Below, in pieces: positions 50,612-60,464 of a DNA stretch of 64,000 bases (its first letter is position 1; each line of letters begins with the position of its first letter). The DNA is from Zavarzinella sp. (GTDB lineage: Bacteria > Planctomycetota > Planctomycetia > Gemmatales > Gemmataceae), in NCBI GenBank assembly GCA_041399155.1, contig JAWKTI010000005.1, positions 310,001-374,000 of the forward strand. Reading direction: 5' to 3'. Made by a program: the position numbers and the translations under genes. The notes under the pieces are model-generated. The model searched no databases and was not told the origin of the DNA. It worked only from the letters and a program-made list of their open reading frames with translations.

Positions 50612-51979
50612 TCAATCTGTGCCTACAATTTCCAATTCATCCATTTTGCGGTAAAGCGAGCTGAGGCTGATATTCATTCGTTTGGCAGCTTCTTTTTTCT
50701 CTCCCGCCTGACGCAAAATCCGTTCGATGTGGCGGCGTTCAAATCGCTTCACTGCCATGCTTAAATCATCTACGGAGTTGGGATCGTCGGTCATCGGTGC
50801 CAGATCTGGTGGGAGGTCTTCTGGAATGATGAACGGACCATCGCCCAGGATGATCGCACGCTGGATGGCATTATCCAGTTCCCGCACGTTTCCTTTCCAC
50901 GCACAGGAAATCAACAACCGCATCGCTTCGTGGCTGACACCATTAAAGCGTTTACCCAAAGCGCGATTGTGCTTGGCAATCAAAAACTCCACCAGTTCCG
51001 GAATATCTTCCTGACGATCCCGCAGAGGGGGCAGGCTGAGAGTTACCACGTTCAGGCGATAGTACAGATCTTCGCGAAACTTCTTTTCCTCGACTGCTTT
51101 GGCCAAATTCTTATTGGTGGCAGCAATGATCCGTGCTTCAACTCGAACTGGTTCATTTGCACCTACCGGGAGGATTTCCTTCAGTTCAATTGCCCGCAAC
51201 AATTTCCCCTGGGTGGCTAATGGCAAGTCGCCAATTTCATCCAGAAAAACTGTGCCTTCACCCGCATGCACAAACACGCCCAGTTGATCACGATCGGCAC
51301 CAGTGAAGGAGCCTTTGCGGTGCCCAAAAAGCTGATTTTCCAGCAGGTCATTGGGAATTGCAGCACAGTTCACTGCCAGAAAGCGGTCCAGACCTGATTC
51401 GCGGTGAATGTAACGTGCCAGGACTTCCTTGCCAGACCCACTTTCCCCCTGAATGAGCACCGTTGAAGGTGTGCGGGCGACTTTTGCTGCCAGTTCGAAC
51501 ACTTTTCGCATATCCGGGCTTTTGCCAATCACAGCATCTGCCTGATCGGTTTCCACTCGGTGCAGTTCTCTGCGTAAAAACTGATTTTCACGGTGCAGGT
51601 CCTGCAAATGCAACAATCGCTTGATTTTATTCAGCACCTCATCCAGCAGGATCGGTTTCATCAGATAATCCTGGGCCCCACGGTGGAATGCTTCTACCGC
51701 ACTTTCCACAGTGGCATAGGCTGTAATCAGGATTACAAATGTTTCCGGGCTGATCTTGGTGATCCGTTCCAGCGTTTGCACGCCATCAATTCCTGGCAGG
51801 TTGACATCGCACAGTACCAGATCGAACAATCGCTTCTGGGCATGCTCCACTGCTTCTTCGCCAGAACCAGCAGTCTGGACGGAAAAACCTTCCTGACTGA
51901 GAAATTCTGCCAGATTCTCGCGAATCAGTTGTTCATCATCAACAATAAGGATAGCTGCTCGCTTTGGATTCCTGCTCAT
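50612..51979 (-). CDS. Sigma54-dependent response regulator (NtrC family)
   Basis: This 455-residue protein has a receiver domain with phosphoacceptor Asp58 (LVLCDVNLPG). The AAA+ domain has Walker A GESGSGKEVLARYIH, the sigma54 loop GSFTGAD (a GAFTGA variant) and Walker B VFLDEIGDLP. A Fis-type HTH ends the protein (AAKRMNISLSSLYRKMDEL). It activates RpoN promoters when phosphorylated. Its start overlaps the stop of the histidine kinase by four bases (ATGA), so the two are a cognate, translationally coupled pair. The targets cannot be seen in this window. Confidence 0.96.
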   Translation of the reverse strand: MSRNPKRAAILIVDDEQLIRENLAEFLSQEGFSVQTAGSGEEAVEHAQKRLFDLVLCDVNLPGIDGVQTLERITKISPETFVILITAYATVESAVEAFHRGAQDYLMKPILLDEVLNKIKRLLHLQDLHRENQFLRRELHRVETDQADAVIGKSPDMRKVFELAAKVARTPSTVLIQGESGSGKEVLARYIHRESGLDRFLAVNCAAIPNDLLENQLFGHRKGSFTGADRDQLGVFVHAGEGTVFLDEIGDLPLATQGKLLRAIELKEILPVGANEPVRVEARIIAATNKNLAKAVEEKKFREDLYYRLNVVTLSLPPLRDRQEDIPELVEFLIAKHNRALGKRFNGVSHEAMRLLISCAWKGNVRELDNAIQRAIILGDGPFIIPEDLPPDLAPMTDDPNSVDDLSMAVKRFERRHIERILRQAGEKKEAAKRMNISLSSLYRKMDELEIVGTD

Positions 51980-53301
51980 TTTCGTTCCTCGGTTTCCGGC
52001 ACAACAATAGCAACCGCAGGAATGGTTAATTCAAAACGGGTGCCTTCACCTGGTGTCGATGTTACCTGAATGGTACCACCGTGCTCCTGCATAATTTTGC
52101 GACAAATAAACAGTCCCAACCCTGTCCCCTGTTTTTTGGTGGTAAAGTACGGCTGAAACAAACGGTGCTGTTCTTCCAGCGGAATACCACACCCATTATC
52201 ACTTACAGTTAATTGTATGTTTTCGCCTGCCAGGTTCGCTGTCAGGCCAATGTTTCCACCATTCGGAGTAGCATCAATGGCATTCAGCACCAGGTTGAAA
52301 ATGACCTGTACAAATTGGTCCCGCTGTCCGGAAATTACGGGCAGGTTGGGTGCAATCGTCGCTTCCACATTGCGATTGTTGATGCCACGATAATACTTGG
52401 CAATCCCCAGGGCTTCATCCACCACATCCCGTATGGTAAACTGCGTACGTTCCACGGTGGCTGGTCTGCTGAAGTTCATCAACTCCCGCAAAATCCCCTG
52501 AATACGAGATAATTGCGTGCCCACCAACTGTAATTTGTCTTTGGTGTAAGGCTCCGGATCTCGTCGTTGCAACATTTGCATAATCGTGGAAATCGCCATG
52601 AGCGGATTGCCCACTTCATGGGCGATGCCTGCTGCCAGCAATCCAAAGCCAGCCATTTTTTCCTGGTGCAGTAACTGTGCCTGGGTTTCCTGCAGTTGCC
52701 GCGTTCGGTCTTCAATTCGTTGTTCCAGCTCTTCCTGTTGTTCCTGCAGTTCGTTATTCAGATTCCGCAGGTGGGATTCGATCTGCTTTGTCAGATTGAC
52801 GAACCCGGAAGCAGCCCACGTCAGCCAGACCAGCACAATTGTCATCAATAGCACCAGAAATGCATTCGAAGAGCCCTCTGGCAGGGCCAGATTCAGCACC
52901 GCATAACTGAAGCAGTGGAACAGACAGGTCACATATGTAGTGGGCAATGGATGGCGGATTGCGCAGCAGATCAGCGACAACAGATAGTAAAAACGGAACG
53001 GGCTGTCTGCGTCCTGTTCAAAGAAACAGAGAATGCCGATGAAAAGTGCCTCCATGGCAGATACCACCAGGGGGTATTCACCAAAGAATACCTTCCCGCG
53101 TAGGTGCCAGATGCTGTCCATGATGGTGTAGATGAGCCCCAGTGCCAGAATGGCATCCAGCACGAGGCGATCTTCCACCTTGATGCCAAAATTGACATAG
53201 AGAAAGCCCAAAAACAACCCGAACCAGCGGATGCGAAGGGCAATCGCTTCCGCAGCAAGATCCCATCTGGGCATGCTGGTAACAGGCACCGCAGTAAACA
53301 T
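51976..53301 (-). CDS. Membrane sensor histidine kinase, partner of the NtrC-type regulator
   Basis: This 441-residue protein has about six N-terminal helices (residues 25-170) without a large periplasmic domain. A coiled coil follows (NNELQEQQEELEQRIEDRT), then the HisKA phosphoacceptor His228 in GIAHEVGNPLMAI and the ATPase N, G1 and G2 boxes: NLVLNAIDATPNGG, DNGCGIP and GTGLGLFICR. ATG 53301 is chosen for its strong AAGGAGA; the frame extends to 53343 without one. It senses something in or near the membrane. A perfect inverted repeat lies 111 bases upstream. Confidence 0.94.
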   Translation of the reverse strand: MFTAVPVTSMPRWDLAAEAIALRIRWFGLFLGFLYVNFGIKVEDRLVLDAILALGLIYTIMDSIWHLRGKVFFGEYPLVVSAMEALFIGILCFFEQDADSPFRFYYLLSLICCAIRHPLPTTYVTCLFHCFSYAVLNLALPEGSSNAFLVLLMTIVLVWLTWAASGFVNLTKQIESHLRNLNNELQEQQEELEQRIEDRTRQLQETQAQLLHQEKMAGFGLLAAGIAHEVGNPLMAISTIMQMLQRRDPEPYTKDKLQLVGTQLSRIQGILRELMNFSRPATVERTQFTIRDVVDEALGIAKYYRGINNRNVEATIAPNLPVISGQRDQFVQVIFNLVLNAIDATPNGGNIGLTANLAGENIQLTVSDNGCGIPLEEQHRLFQPYFTTKKQGTGLGLFICRKIMQEHGGTIQVTSTPGEGTRFELTIPAVAIVVPETEERK

Positions 53302-53992
53302 AAACTCTCCTTCCGAAACAAGTGCAGCTACCTTAGAATCCATATGGCACCACGAACTCCCAACCGCACTACATAGTTAATATTTCCTTCTGGCGAGGCG
53401 AAATGAACACTATTTTGCACAAAATTGCAAAATGGCGGAAAAAAGCTGGAAATGGCGGATCGAAGTGGCTGAAACAGGCACCAAAATGGTGAGCGATCGA
53501 CGTTCTCTCATCTGATTTTCATAATTTCTTCTGCGTTGAATTTATCCTGGATCACATTTCATTCATTCAGAATAACAACTGTCAATTCACTTATCTGTAC
53601 ACTATATCAATCGATGAAGTGATCGCTATTTTGGAAAAAATGTTCAGAATTTTATGAATTTTTTAAGTGATTAATTTGTAATAACTTACATCGGATATTG
53701 ATCGCTAATTCGCCTTGAAATTGGCCAGTTTCGGGCATCGCTATCCATCCAAGTGGATATATTATATGCATGGAAATTATTTCATGCTTTGTGCTGATCT
53801 TTGATAACTCGAGTTTTTTCTATGTGGTGAGAATGCCAAATCTGCTCCAACTGGCCTTCCAGATTCGATATTTTTTATTCTTTCAGCACATCGAATGGGA
53901 TTTTTCCCCCACTTGGTAGGAAATCTCGAATCTGGTTTTGTCATCCATTACCGAACTACCTAAAAAAAGTTCAACGGAGTGTGAGAATATTT
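53302..53992. other. Gene-free AT-rich divergent stretch with an inverted repeat
   Basis: There is no supported gene in these 691 bases between the leftward histidine kinase and the rightward queF. ATTTTGCA/TGCAAAAT (53412-53419 with 53426-53433) is a perfect 8-bp inverted repeat with a six-base loop, suitable for an operator. AAATGGCGGA occurs twice soon after it. Upstream of queF, GGTAG (53915-53919) can pair with CTACC (53956-53960) in front of an A-rich tail and the ribosome site. Confidence 0.45.
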
Positions 53993-54367
53993 ATGGATCA
54001 ATTAGTGGTTCCCAGCGTGGAACAGTTGGAGACGTTTCCGAATCCGGTGCCAGGGCGGGAATATCTGATTGAACATGTGTGCCCGGAATTTACCAGTGTC
54101 TGCCCCAAGACGGGCCAGCCAGATTTCGGCACAATTGTGTTTACCTATGTGCCGGATAAAACCTGCGTGGAACTGAAATCGCTGAAACTTTACCTGCAGC
54201 GATTCCGCAACATCGGGATTTTTTACGAAGCGGTAACGAATCAAATCCTGGATGATTTCGTCCAGGCTTGTAGCCCTTTGCGTGCCACAGTGGTGAGCAA
54301 ATGGACCCCACGTGGGGGGATGAATTCCACGATTACCTGTGATTACGCCCGCCCAACGGGAGTTTGA
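53993..54367 (+). CDS. queF: NADPH-dependent preQ0 reductase
   Basis: This 124-residue unimodular QueF enzyme reduces the nitrile 7-cyano-7-deazaguanine to preQ1, the last free-base step of queuosine synthesis. The covalent-thioimide cysteine lies in SVCPKTGQPD (Cys37, Asp44). The signature ELKSLKLYLQRFRN (60-73) and GIFYEAVTNQ follow. ATG 53993 matches the family start; GTG 53981 lies directly against GGAG and is less likely. Its stop overlaps or adjoins the next gene, so the three rightward genes here form an operon. Confidence 0.96.
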   Translation: MDQLVVPSVEQLETFPNPVPGREYLIEHVCPEFTSVCPKTGQPDFGTIVFTYVPDKTCVELKSLKLYLQRFRNIGIFYEAVTNQILDDFVQACSPLRATVVSKWTPRGGMNSTITCDYARPTGV

Positions 54368-54369
54368 AC

Positions 54370-55500
54370 TTGGCCATTCGAATGATTGCACTTGGAATTG
54401 TGTTGCTGTGGGTTTCCGGCAGTCGTGCTGGAATTTACCAACCCAGCCAAGGCTTTGATTTCGAATTAAACGACCAGGGATATGCCACACCGATTCAGTT
54501 CAACAACGGTTTCGATGGTATCTACAAAGAGCTTCGGGATATCATGCGCCCAGGAAGCCCACTGAATCAGAAATATACACAGCGTGTGCAGGAATTATCT
54601 CGGGAACCAATCAGTAAACTGACCTCGGATGAACTGGCAGAACTGACTGCCAGCCTGTTGCGCCTGAACCGCCCAAATGAAGTGCTCAGCAAATTGCAGG
54701 TGATCAGTAGAGACCCACGCAAAGGTGATTACCTGGTTTATAACCATATGGCCCACGCGTTTTATATGCGGGGTGCCGATGAACTGATCCACGCCTATCG
54801 ACACCAGATGATCACCAAAACCCTTCCATTTCCTAAAAAGTTCGGGCGCCTGTCTGAAAAGGAACTGGCCTGGTTGAAGCGGGTGGAACTGGATTACTAT
54901 CTGCCCTGGATGGGGTATCGTGCTGATGAAGTGCGTCGTTCACCGGGCCTGCGGGACATCTCTAAGGATCAGATTGACCCAATCTTTCCTACTGCTCCCC
55001 CACTGAAGAATACCGAACCAGTACAGTTTATCGATGAGAATGGCGGCTATAGTGCTGGTAAGATCGCTCCACAGGAAATGGCAAAATTGCCACCTGATGC
55101 CATCGCCATTGTGCAGCAAATGTTGATGTGGCATCCCAGCGATCCCCGGCTGTGCTGGTTGCTGGCAGAACTGTATAACGCCCACGGTCAGGTAGAGACT
55201 GCCCTCAAAATGATGGATGATTGTTCCTTCTCTCTTGGTTATCTGAACGATACGATGAAGCAGCACCGCAGGGTATTGCGGGATCATGTGGAGTCACTTT
55301 ACGCCGAACGTGAAACCCAGCGGAAAGAAGAAGAAGCAAAAAAACAAGCGGAAATCGATGCAGAAAACGCCCGTCTGCTTGCAGAGCGTAGAGAACGGAT
55401 CTGGATTATTTCCATCGTGATTGGTTTCGGTCTGGTGGTTGCTATTTTTCAAATCCGCGTGATCTACCAGCGTGTACAACGCTGGCGCAGGGCGAATTGA
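54370..55500 (+). CDS. Exported membrane-anchored protein with unknown helical domain
   Basis: This 376-residue protein has a signal-like N-terminus (MAIRMIALGIVLLWVSGSRA) and a long alpha-helical body. The body contains TSDELAELTASLLRLNRPNE and LCWLLAELYNAHGQVETALK, resembling tetratricopeptide helices without clear repeats. A charged coiled coil (ETQRKEEEAKKQAEIDAENA) and a C-terminal helix (IWIISIVIGFGLVVAIFQI) end it. TTG 54370 with GGGAG seven bases upstream is the best start; TTG 54364 and ATG 54382 are alternatives. Coupled to queF and the glycosylase gene, but with no visible link to them. Confidence 0.7.
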   Translation: MAIRMIALGIVLLWVSGSRAGIYQPSQGFDFELNDQGYATPIQFNNGFDGIYKELRDIMRPGSPLNQKYTQRVQELSREPISKLTSDELAELTASLLRLNRPNEVLSKLQVISRDPRKGDYLVYNHMAHAFYMRGADELIHAYRHQMITKTLPFPKKFGRLSEKELAWLKRVELDYYLPWMGYRADEVRRSPGLRDISKDQIDPIFPTAPPLKNTEPVQFIDENGGYSAGKIAPQEMAKLPPDAIAIVQQMLMWHPSDPRLCWLLAELYNAHGQVETALKMMDDCSFSLGYLNDTMKQHRRVLRDHVESLYAERETQRKEEEAKKQAEIDAENARLLAERRERIWIISIVIGFGLVVAIFQIRVIYQRVQRWRRAN

Positions 55501-56135
55501 TGGGTGCGATTGATCCAAAAATTGCCTCCCAGGCCAAACGCCATCTAGGCAAAGCAGAAGCACGTTGGAAGCCACTGTTCCGTGCTGTCGGTTCATGCAC
55601 GCTGGAAGCCGACCCAGACTGTTATTCTGTGCTGGTAAAGTCGATCATTTCTCAACAGATTTCGGGTGGTGCAGCACGCACCATTATTGGCCGAGTTCAG
55701 ACCCTGTGCGGCAAAACTGGCTTCAAGCCCACGAACCTGACGAAGTTAACCGATCAGCAGCTTCGTGATTCGGGTGTGTCTGCCAACAAAACAGTATCGA
55801 TTCGCCAGTTGACGGAACGGTTTCAATCCAGGCGAAATTACACCCGCTTTCTCAATCAGCTTACAGACGAAGAGGTAATTCAGGAGCTGTTACCTGTGCG
55901 AGGGATTGGACGCTGGACTGCTCAGATGTTTCTGATTTTTTCGCTGGGCCGACTGGATGTCTGGCCCACCAACGATCTGGGAGTGCGGGACGGTGTGAAA
56001 CAACTACTGGAGCAGGAAGAACTGCCCACGTTGCCCCACATGGAAGAATTGTCTCAGCCCTGGCAGCCTTATCGCACCATAGCTGCCTGGTATCTCTGGC
56101 GGCTGCGTGACCTGCCGAAACCTCAATCCGAGTAA
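55500..56135 (+). CDS. DNA-3-methyladenine glycosylase (AlkA-type HhH-GPD)
   Basis: This 211-residue protein has the helix-hairpin-helix LLPVRGIGRWTAQMFL (130-145) and the catalytic aspartate Asp159 in WPTNDLGVRDG. Those are the two signatures of alkylbase glycosylases. FSLGRLDVWP before the Asp fits AlkA/MagIII-like enzymes. No iron-sulfur ligands are present. It removes alkylated bases from DNA. ATG 55500 shares bases with the stop of the previous gene (TGATG), a typical coupling. The assignment is firm. Confidence 0.93.
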   Translation: MGAIDPKIASQAKRHLGKAEARWKPLFRAVGSCTLEADPDCYSVLVKSIISQQISGGAARTIIGRVQTLCGKTGFKPTNLTKLTDQQLRDSGVSANKTVSIRQLTERFQSRRNYTRFLNQLTDEEVIQELLPVRGIGRWTAQMFLIFSLGRLDVWPTNDLGVRDGVKQLLEQEELPTLPHMEELSQPWQPYRTIAAWYLWRLRDLPKPQSE

Positions 56136-56144
56136 GTTGGTCCT

Positions 56145-58793
56145 TTACTCATCGTCATCATCTTCCTGATAACGTGGGTCACGCAGCAAGCCTGCTTTCC
56201 TGAAGCCTTTTCCGTGGGCACCCGCAAAATCAGCAGGGTAGGGTGTTTCAATTCCTTTCATCGCGTGCCACAGAATCCGATTCATCTGATCATCATTGAC
56301 ACGGTCCGGTAAAGTAAAATCCTGCTTCAGACTGAGGTCAATCAATTCCTGGAGCCGCGTTGGCATGTTCTTCTTTCGAGGAGGATTCAAATCATCCAGT
56401 TTGATGGAAACTGGTAAGCAGGTATAAGGTGTAAAATCTGGTTTTGTCGTAAAGCAATCGGTCATCACCGGTGACAAACTGTCAAACTGGTTCATTGGTG
56501 GGCAGCCCAGCATTCGCTCCATCGTATGAATAACGGAGGTCTGGTTGTAAAACTTGCTGACGACAGCATTACGTTTGGTGTAAGGGCTGATGACCATACA
56601 CACAGAACGATGACCATCCACATGATCCCAGCCATCCTGCGGATCATCTTCAATCACAAAGATACAGGTTTTCGGCCAGAATGGGCTCTTGGTAATTGCC
56701 TCAACCACCTGGCCCAGGGCAAGATCGTTATCGGCCATATGTGCCTGCGGTTTTGGCATGCCCGGGGATAAACCAGACGCATGATCCTGCGGCAGATAGA
56801 TCATGACCAGGTTGTACCATTCTTTCTTCTTTTTCGATTCTTCGAATTCTTTCATGAATTCTGCAGCCCGCACCACATCTGGGATTTTCATATTCCACCC
56901 AGGATAATCGGGTGCGGTGTATTTCTTTAAGTGCTCGATCCCCAGCTTGTGGTTGTAACGAATCGCACCTTTCTTTGCCTGAAAGTCATCGTAGATTTCT
57001 TTGAATCCTGGTGCTTGCTTGGCGTCTTTGTCTTTCAAAATCACGCTGTCTACCAATTCCCCATAATTCCGGACAGTTTTGCCACGCAGCAGTGCGTTAT
57101 CCCAGATAAAGCCGCTGGAAGAATAGGTCAGTGGGTCGTCGCCGTAAGTGTAACTGCGGGTAAAGCCACCAAATGCCTTCTCCAGGTGATCGGTGACATT
57201 TCCTTCCGTTAACCACGAGTGGCCATCTGCAGAAAGCACACCGTTGCAGTAATAGTTATCCAACAAGACAAACTGTTCTGCCAGTGCGTGATGGTTCGGA
57301 GTAATGTTGCGTCCATAAATGCAAAACTTTGGTTCACCATTGCCTTGTTTCAATTCGCCATACACCTGGTCGTAAGTGCGATTTTCCTTGATGATATAAA
57401 CGATATGTTCGAAAACTGATGGTTCGCCAATTCGTGCTGGCACTGGTACGGGTGGCATATCTGCCCTGGCTTTTTCCATTGCAGCGAGCGCCTGAGGGAT
57501 TCGGGCATCTTCCAGTACTTGTTTGGTATATTTTGCCAAAGTAGCCGCATCGGGAATCCGCACACGAGAGAGCGTCCCACGGTGCCCATGGCTGTTAAAG
57601 CCTTCTTTTTTCTTGACCGGTGTGCGGGAACCTTCGCCTTTGATATTCGCAATCATCAGATTGTTGCCGGATACTGTCACTGCACCTGGAAACCAGCCTG
57701 CAGGAATATAGCCCATGACCTTTAAAGGTTCCGGCAGAGCAAAATTAACTTCAATCATTGCCACAGCGTTATTCCCACCATTGGCAGCAAACAAAAGCTT
57801 GCCATCGGGCGAAAAACAAAGTGCATTTGTCCCACTGCCGAAAGGCAGGCGGGAATCTGGCCGCACCGTCAGGGTATGGCTTACTTTGGAGTTGTTCAGA
57901 TCGATGACACTGATCGTATCGGAATTGGCATTTGCCACGCACAGACGGTGTCGATCTGGCGATAACACTAACCCTGCTGGGTGCAGACCCACTGCAATTT
58001 CCGTAGTCATTTTCGCCTGTCCAATATCGCAGATGCCAATGGTACCACTGACCGCGATGCCGCGTTCATCAATCAGCGTGGGGGTTCCCGCAGAAGGAGC
58101 AGAACGCTCCCCTTTTCGTGGATGCCTGCCACCCCAATTGGATACATACAGTGTCTTTTCATCGGCAGATAACAGAATCGAGTGCGGCGCCACACCCACC
58201 GGGATGGCACCAACTACTTCTTTGATTCTCAAATCGACGATTGCAATCGCATTTTCACGAGACAGGCACACATAAGCTTTCGTTTCGTCCTGGTTTAACA
58301 CAACCCCAGTGGGATAAGTGTTTTTAGGTATGGGCTGTTGTGTTTTCTCATCGCATTTCTTTGGTTCTGGCCTGGGAACATAAACTTCGAAGCTATCCAG
58401 CATTACCCAGGTGCCATCATTTTTTCGCAGTGCTGTTTGTAACAAATTGCTCGATGTGGTGGCGTATACTGTTGTCCCGGATTTGCTGATGGTGATGCCA
58501 TGCATTGAAGCCCCGCCTTTCCCTTTCGGAAATGGGATTTCCTGCTTCAATTTCCATGTGTTGGCATCAACAACAACCAAGCCTCGGTTATCTTTGGCAA
58601 TTACTTCCGAAAAGGGGGCATTATAAACCAGATCGACAGGTCTCCCAGGAAATGCGACCACATCACCCGCAGGTCGGATTAATTGACCTGTTGTGATCAC
58701 GATGCCGGGGCCATCAGGCCCGACTTTCGGTTCCTCACAGAGACCCCATCCAGACAACAGTGCCAGGGTGGCACAGATTAAAGCAATTTTCAT
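56145..58793 (-). CDS. Exported YVTN beta-propeller protein with phosphoesterase domain
   Basis: This 882-residue protein has a signal peptide (KIALICATLALLSGWGLCEE). A YVTN-type propeller follows (about 30-440) with repeats like ALCFSPDGKLLFAANGGNNAV and NAIAIVDLRIKEVVGAIPVG. A phosphoesterase (PF04185-like) domain comes next with EHIVYIIKENRTYDQVYG, HHALAEQFVLLDNYYCNGVL, SADGHSWLTEG and FVIEDDPQDGWDHVDGHRS. The last part is acidic (DPRYQEDDDDE). The fusion of propeller and acid-phosphatase-like fold is known in planctomycetes; the substrate is unknown. ATG 58793 has GAGG six bases upstream. Confidence 0.9.
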   Translation of the reverse strand: MKIALICATLALLSGWGLCEEPKVGPDGPGIVITTGQLIRPAGDVVAFPGRPVDLVYNAPFSEVIAKDNRGLVVVDANTWKLKQEIPFPKGKGGASMHGITISKSGTTVYATTSSNLLQTALRKNDGTWVMLDSFEVYVPRPEPKKCDEKTQQPIPKNTYPTGVVLNQDETKAYVCLSRENAIAIVDLRIKEVVGAIPVGVAPHSILLSADEKTLYVSNWGGRHPRKGERSAPSAGTPTLIDERGIAVSGTIGICDIGQAKMTTEIAVGLHPAGLVLSPDRHRLCVANANSDTISVIDLNNSKVSHTLTVRPDSRLPFGSGTNALCFSPDGKLLFAANGGNNAVAMIEVNFALPEPLKVMGYIPAGWFPGAVTVSGNNLMIANIKGEGSRTPVKKKEGFNSHGHRGTLSRVRIPDAATLAKYTKQVLEDARIPQALAAMEKARADMPPVPVPARIGEPSVFEHIVYIIKENRTYDQVYGELKQGNGEPKFCIYGRNITPNHHALAEQFVLLDNYYCNGVLSADGHSWLTEGNVTDHLEKAFGGFTRSYTYGDDPLTYSSSGFIWDNALLRGKTVRNYGELVDSVILKDKDAKQAPGFKEIYDDFQAKKGAIRYNHKLGIEHLKKYTAPDYPGWNMKIPDVVRAAEFMKEFEESKKKKEWYNLVMIYLPQDHASGLSPGMPKPQAHMADNDLALGQVVEAITKSPFWPKTCIFVIEDDPQDGWDHVDGHRSVCMVISPYTKRNAVVSKFYNQTSVIHTMERMLGCPPMNQFDSLSPVMTDCFTTKPDFTPYTCLPVSIKLDDLNPPRKKNMPTRLQELIDLSLKQDFTLPDRVNDDQMNRILWHAMKGIETPYPADFAGAHGKGFRKAGLLRDPRYQEDDDDE

Positions 58794-58890
58794 TTTTTTC
58801 CTCGTCACACCTATCTGAGAGATTAAGCGAGGCAGGGCAGGAATGCAATCATTCAAGAATGAAGATTGGATGAGGATAGGGTGGGGAAAC

Positions 58891-60438
58891 TTATTCCTTA
58901 GGCATCGACTCGTTTTTGGGCTCAGGAGTCATCGAACCACTGCCAGTGGGTGTCCCCACAGTGGGATTTTGTGGCACAATCGGTGTCTGCGGGAGGGGTG
59001 TCTTTATCTCTTCTTCTGTCTTTACTGGTTTTGGCGAACGTTTCAGTGCCTGCGACAGGCCATAGCCTGCTGCCAAAGCAACAGAAATCATTAACGCACC
59101 CACTGCCATCATAGTGTAGTCACGGCGGTCAAATTCAAAGAATGTACGCGGTTCTGTCTCTTCACTGGTTGCAGCCGGTGGGGGTGCAATCACCCCACCT
59201 GGTGGCAGGGCGACCAGTTCCACATCAAAATCGATGGGAACTGGTTTCTCAACGCGATTGCTATCCAGTTTCCCCATGGCTGGTTTACGCGACGTTCCAT
59301 CATCTTGCCCTTCCAGCCACCTGGAGTATGCCGGGTTAGCTGCTGGTGTGGGTTTCACTTCAGGAACATTCCGCAAGAAGATCGCCAACCCTTGCAGTGC
59401 TTTTTCTGGAGTCGCATACCGCTGATTTGGATCTTTCGCCATCAGAAAATTCATCACCTGCTGCAATCCATCTGGAACAGAAGAGATGAATTCTGATAGT
59501 GGCTTGGGAGTCTCCGTGGCATGCCGTAATACCTGATTCAGGACACTTTTATCAGGAAATGGAGTCTGACCCGTGAGGCACTCGTAAAGCACGCACCCCA
59601 GGCTGTAAATATCAGCACGAATATCCGCCTTGCTGGCATCGCGTGCCTGTTCGGGCGCCATGTAGTCGGGTGTGCCCAATAACGTGCCATCTTCTGTCAG
59701 TGATGGATCATCGACTGCCGATTTAGCATTCTCATCGAAAACGTTTTTGCCAAGGCCAATATCCAGGATTTTGACGGTATCGCGCAGGGTATCTTTACCT
59801 GCCGATTCACCAGCGGGTGGTACCAGCATGATGTTGCTGGGCTTAATATCGCGATGGATCACCTTTTTTTCATAAAGGTGCTGCAGCCCACGCATCGCCT
59901 GTTCGATAATACGAACAGCTTCTACTGGTGGGAGCTTTTTGCGTTCGTTCAGCACTTCTTCCAGTGTGCGGCCTTCAAGGTGTTCGAGTGCTAGAAAATG
60001 CACCCCATCCCCCGTGGAAACCTGAAAGGCTTTCACCACATTCGGATGGTTAAGCTGGGTAACCAGCTTGGCTTCCCGCTGAAACCGTGCCAGCACTTCA
60101 GCATCTTTTGCTTTCGATTGTGGCAGTACCTTCAGGGCGACAACCTGGCCAGAGGAATGTGCTGCACGGTAGATCCCCGCGAAGCGACCTTTGCCAATTT
60201 TTTCCAGCACCTTGTAATCACCAATGGTAAAGCCATCGCTGATTCCCTTCGATAAGAGTGCCAGTTGATAATCGGTCAAGATTTTTTTGCTGAGAAGAAA
60301 ACGGCGGAACGCATCAAAGTCTTCTACTTTGCCAACTGATTGGAACTGCTTCACCACCGATTTCAGGTCGTCGGCAGAAAAAAGTTTGCTTTTCAGCAAT
60401 AACGTACAAAAATCCTTGGTATTCGATGGTGCAGACAT
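58891..60438 (-). CDS. Transmembrane Hanks-type serine/threonine protein kinase
   Basis: This 515-residue protein has an N-terminal 70-residue helical extension. The kinase domain starts near residue 72 with LEKIGKGRFAGIYRA, VALKVLPQ, HRDIKPSN and the magnesium motif DIG (LDIGLGKN), with DYMAPEQ. All catalytic residues are present apart from Ile replacing Phe in DFG. A Pro-rich linker and one transmembrane helix (YTMMAVGALMISVALAAGYG) follow, with a short Pro/Thr-rich tail outside. It starts 26 bases after the stop of the pseudokinase gene upstream, so the two are co-transcribed. Confidence 0.93.
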   Translation of the reverse strand: MSAPSNTKDFCTLLLKSKLFSADDLKSVVKQFQSVGKVEDFDAFRRFLLSKKILTDYQLALLSKGISDGFTIGDYKVLEKIGKGRFAGIYRAAHSSGQVVALKVLPQSKAKDAEVLARFQREAKLVTQLNHPNVVKAFQVSTGDGVHFLALEHLEGRTLEEVLNERKKLPPVEAVRIIEQAMRGLQHLYEKKVIHRDIKPSNIMLVPPAGESAGKDTLRDTVKILDIGLGKNVFDENAKSAVDDPSLTEDGTLLGTPDYMAPEQARDASKADIRADIYSLGCVLYECLTGQTPFPDKSVLNQVLRHATETPKPLSEFISSVPDGLQQVMNFLMAKDPNQRYATPEKALQGLAIFLRNVPEVKPTPAANPAYSRWLEGQDDGTSRKPAMGKLDSNRVEKPVPIDFDVELVALPPGGVIAPPPAATSEETEPRTFFEFDRRDYTMMAVGALMISVALAAGYGLSQALKRSPKPVKTEEEIKTPLPQTPIVPQNPTVGTPTGSGSMTPEPKNESMPKE

Positions 60439-60464
60439 TCGATTCCCAATGGTAACAAAAAAGT

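Noticed and set aside
53915..53979. preQ1 riboswitch in front of queF
   Set aside because: The stem loop is longer than class I and no conserved aptamer core could be matched by eye; kept only as a low-interest observation.
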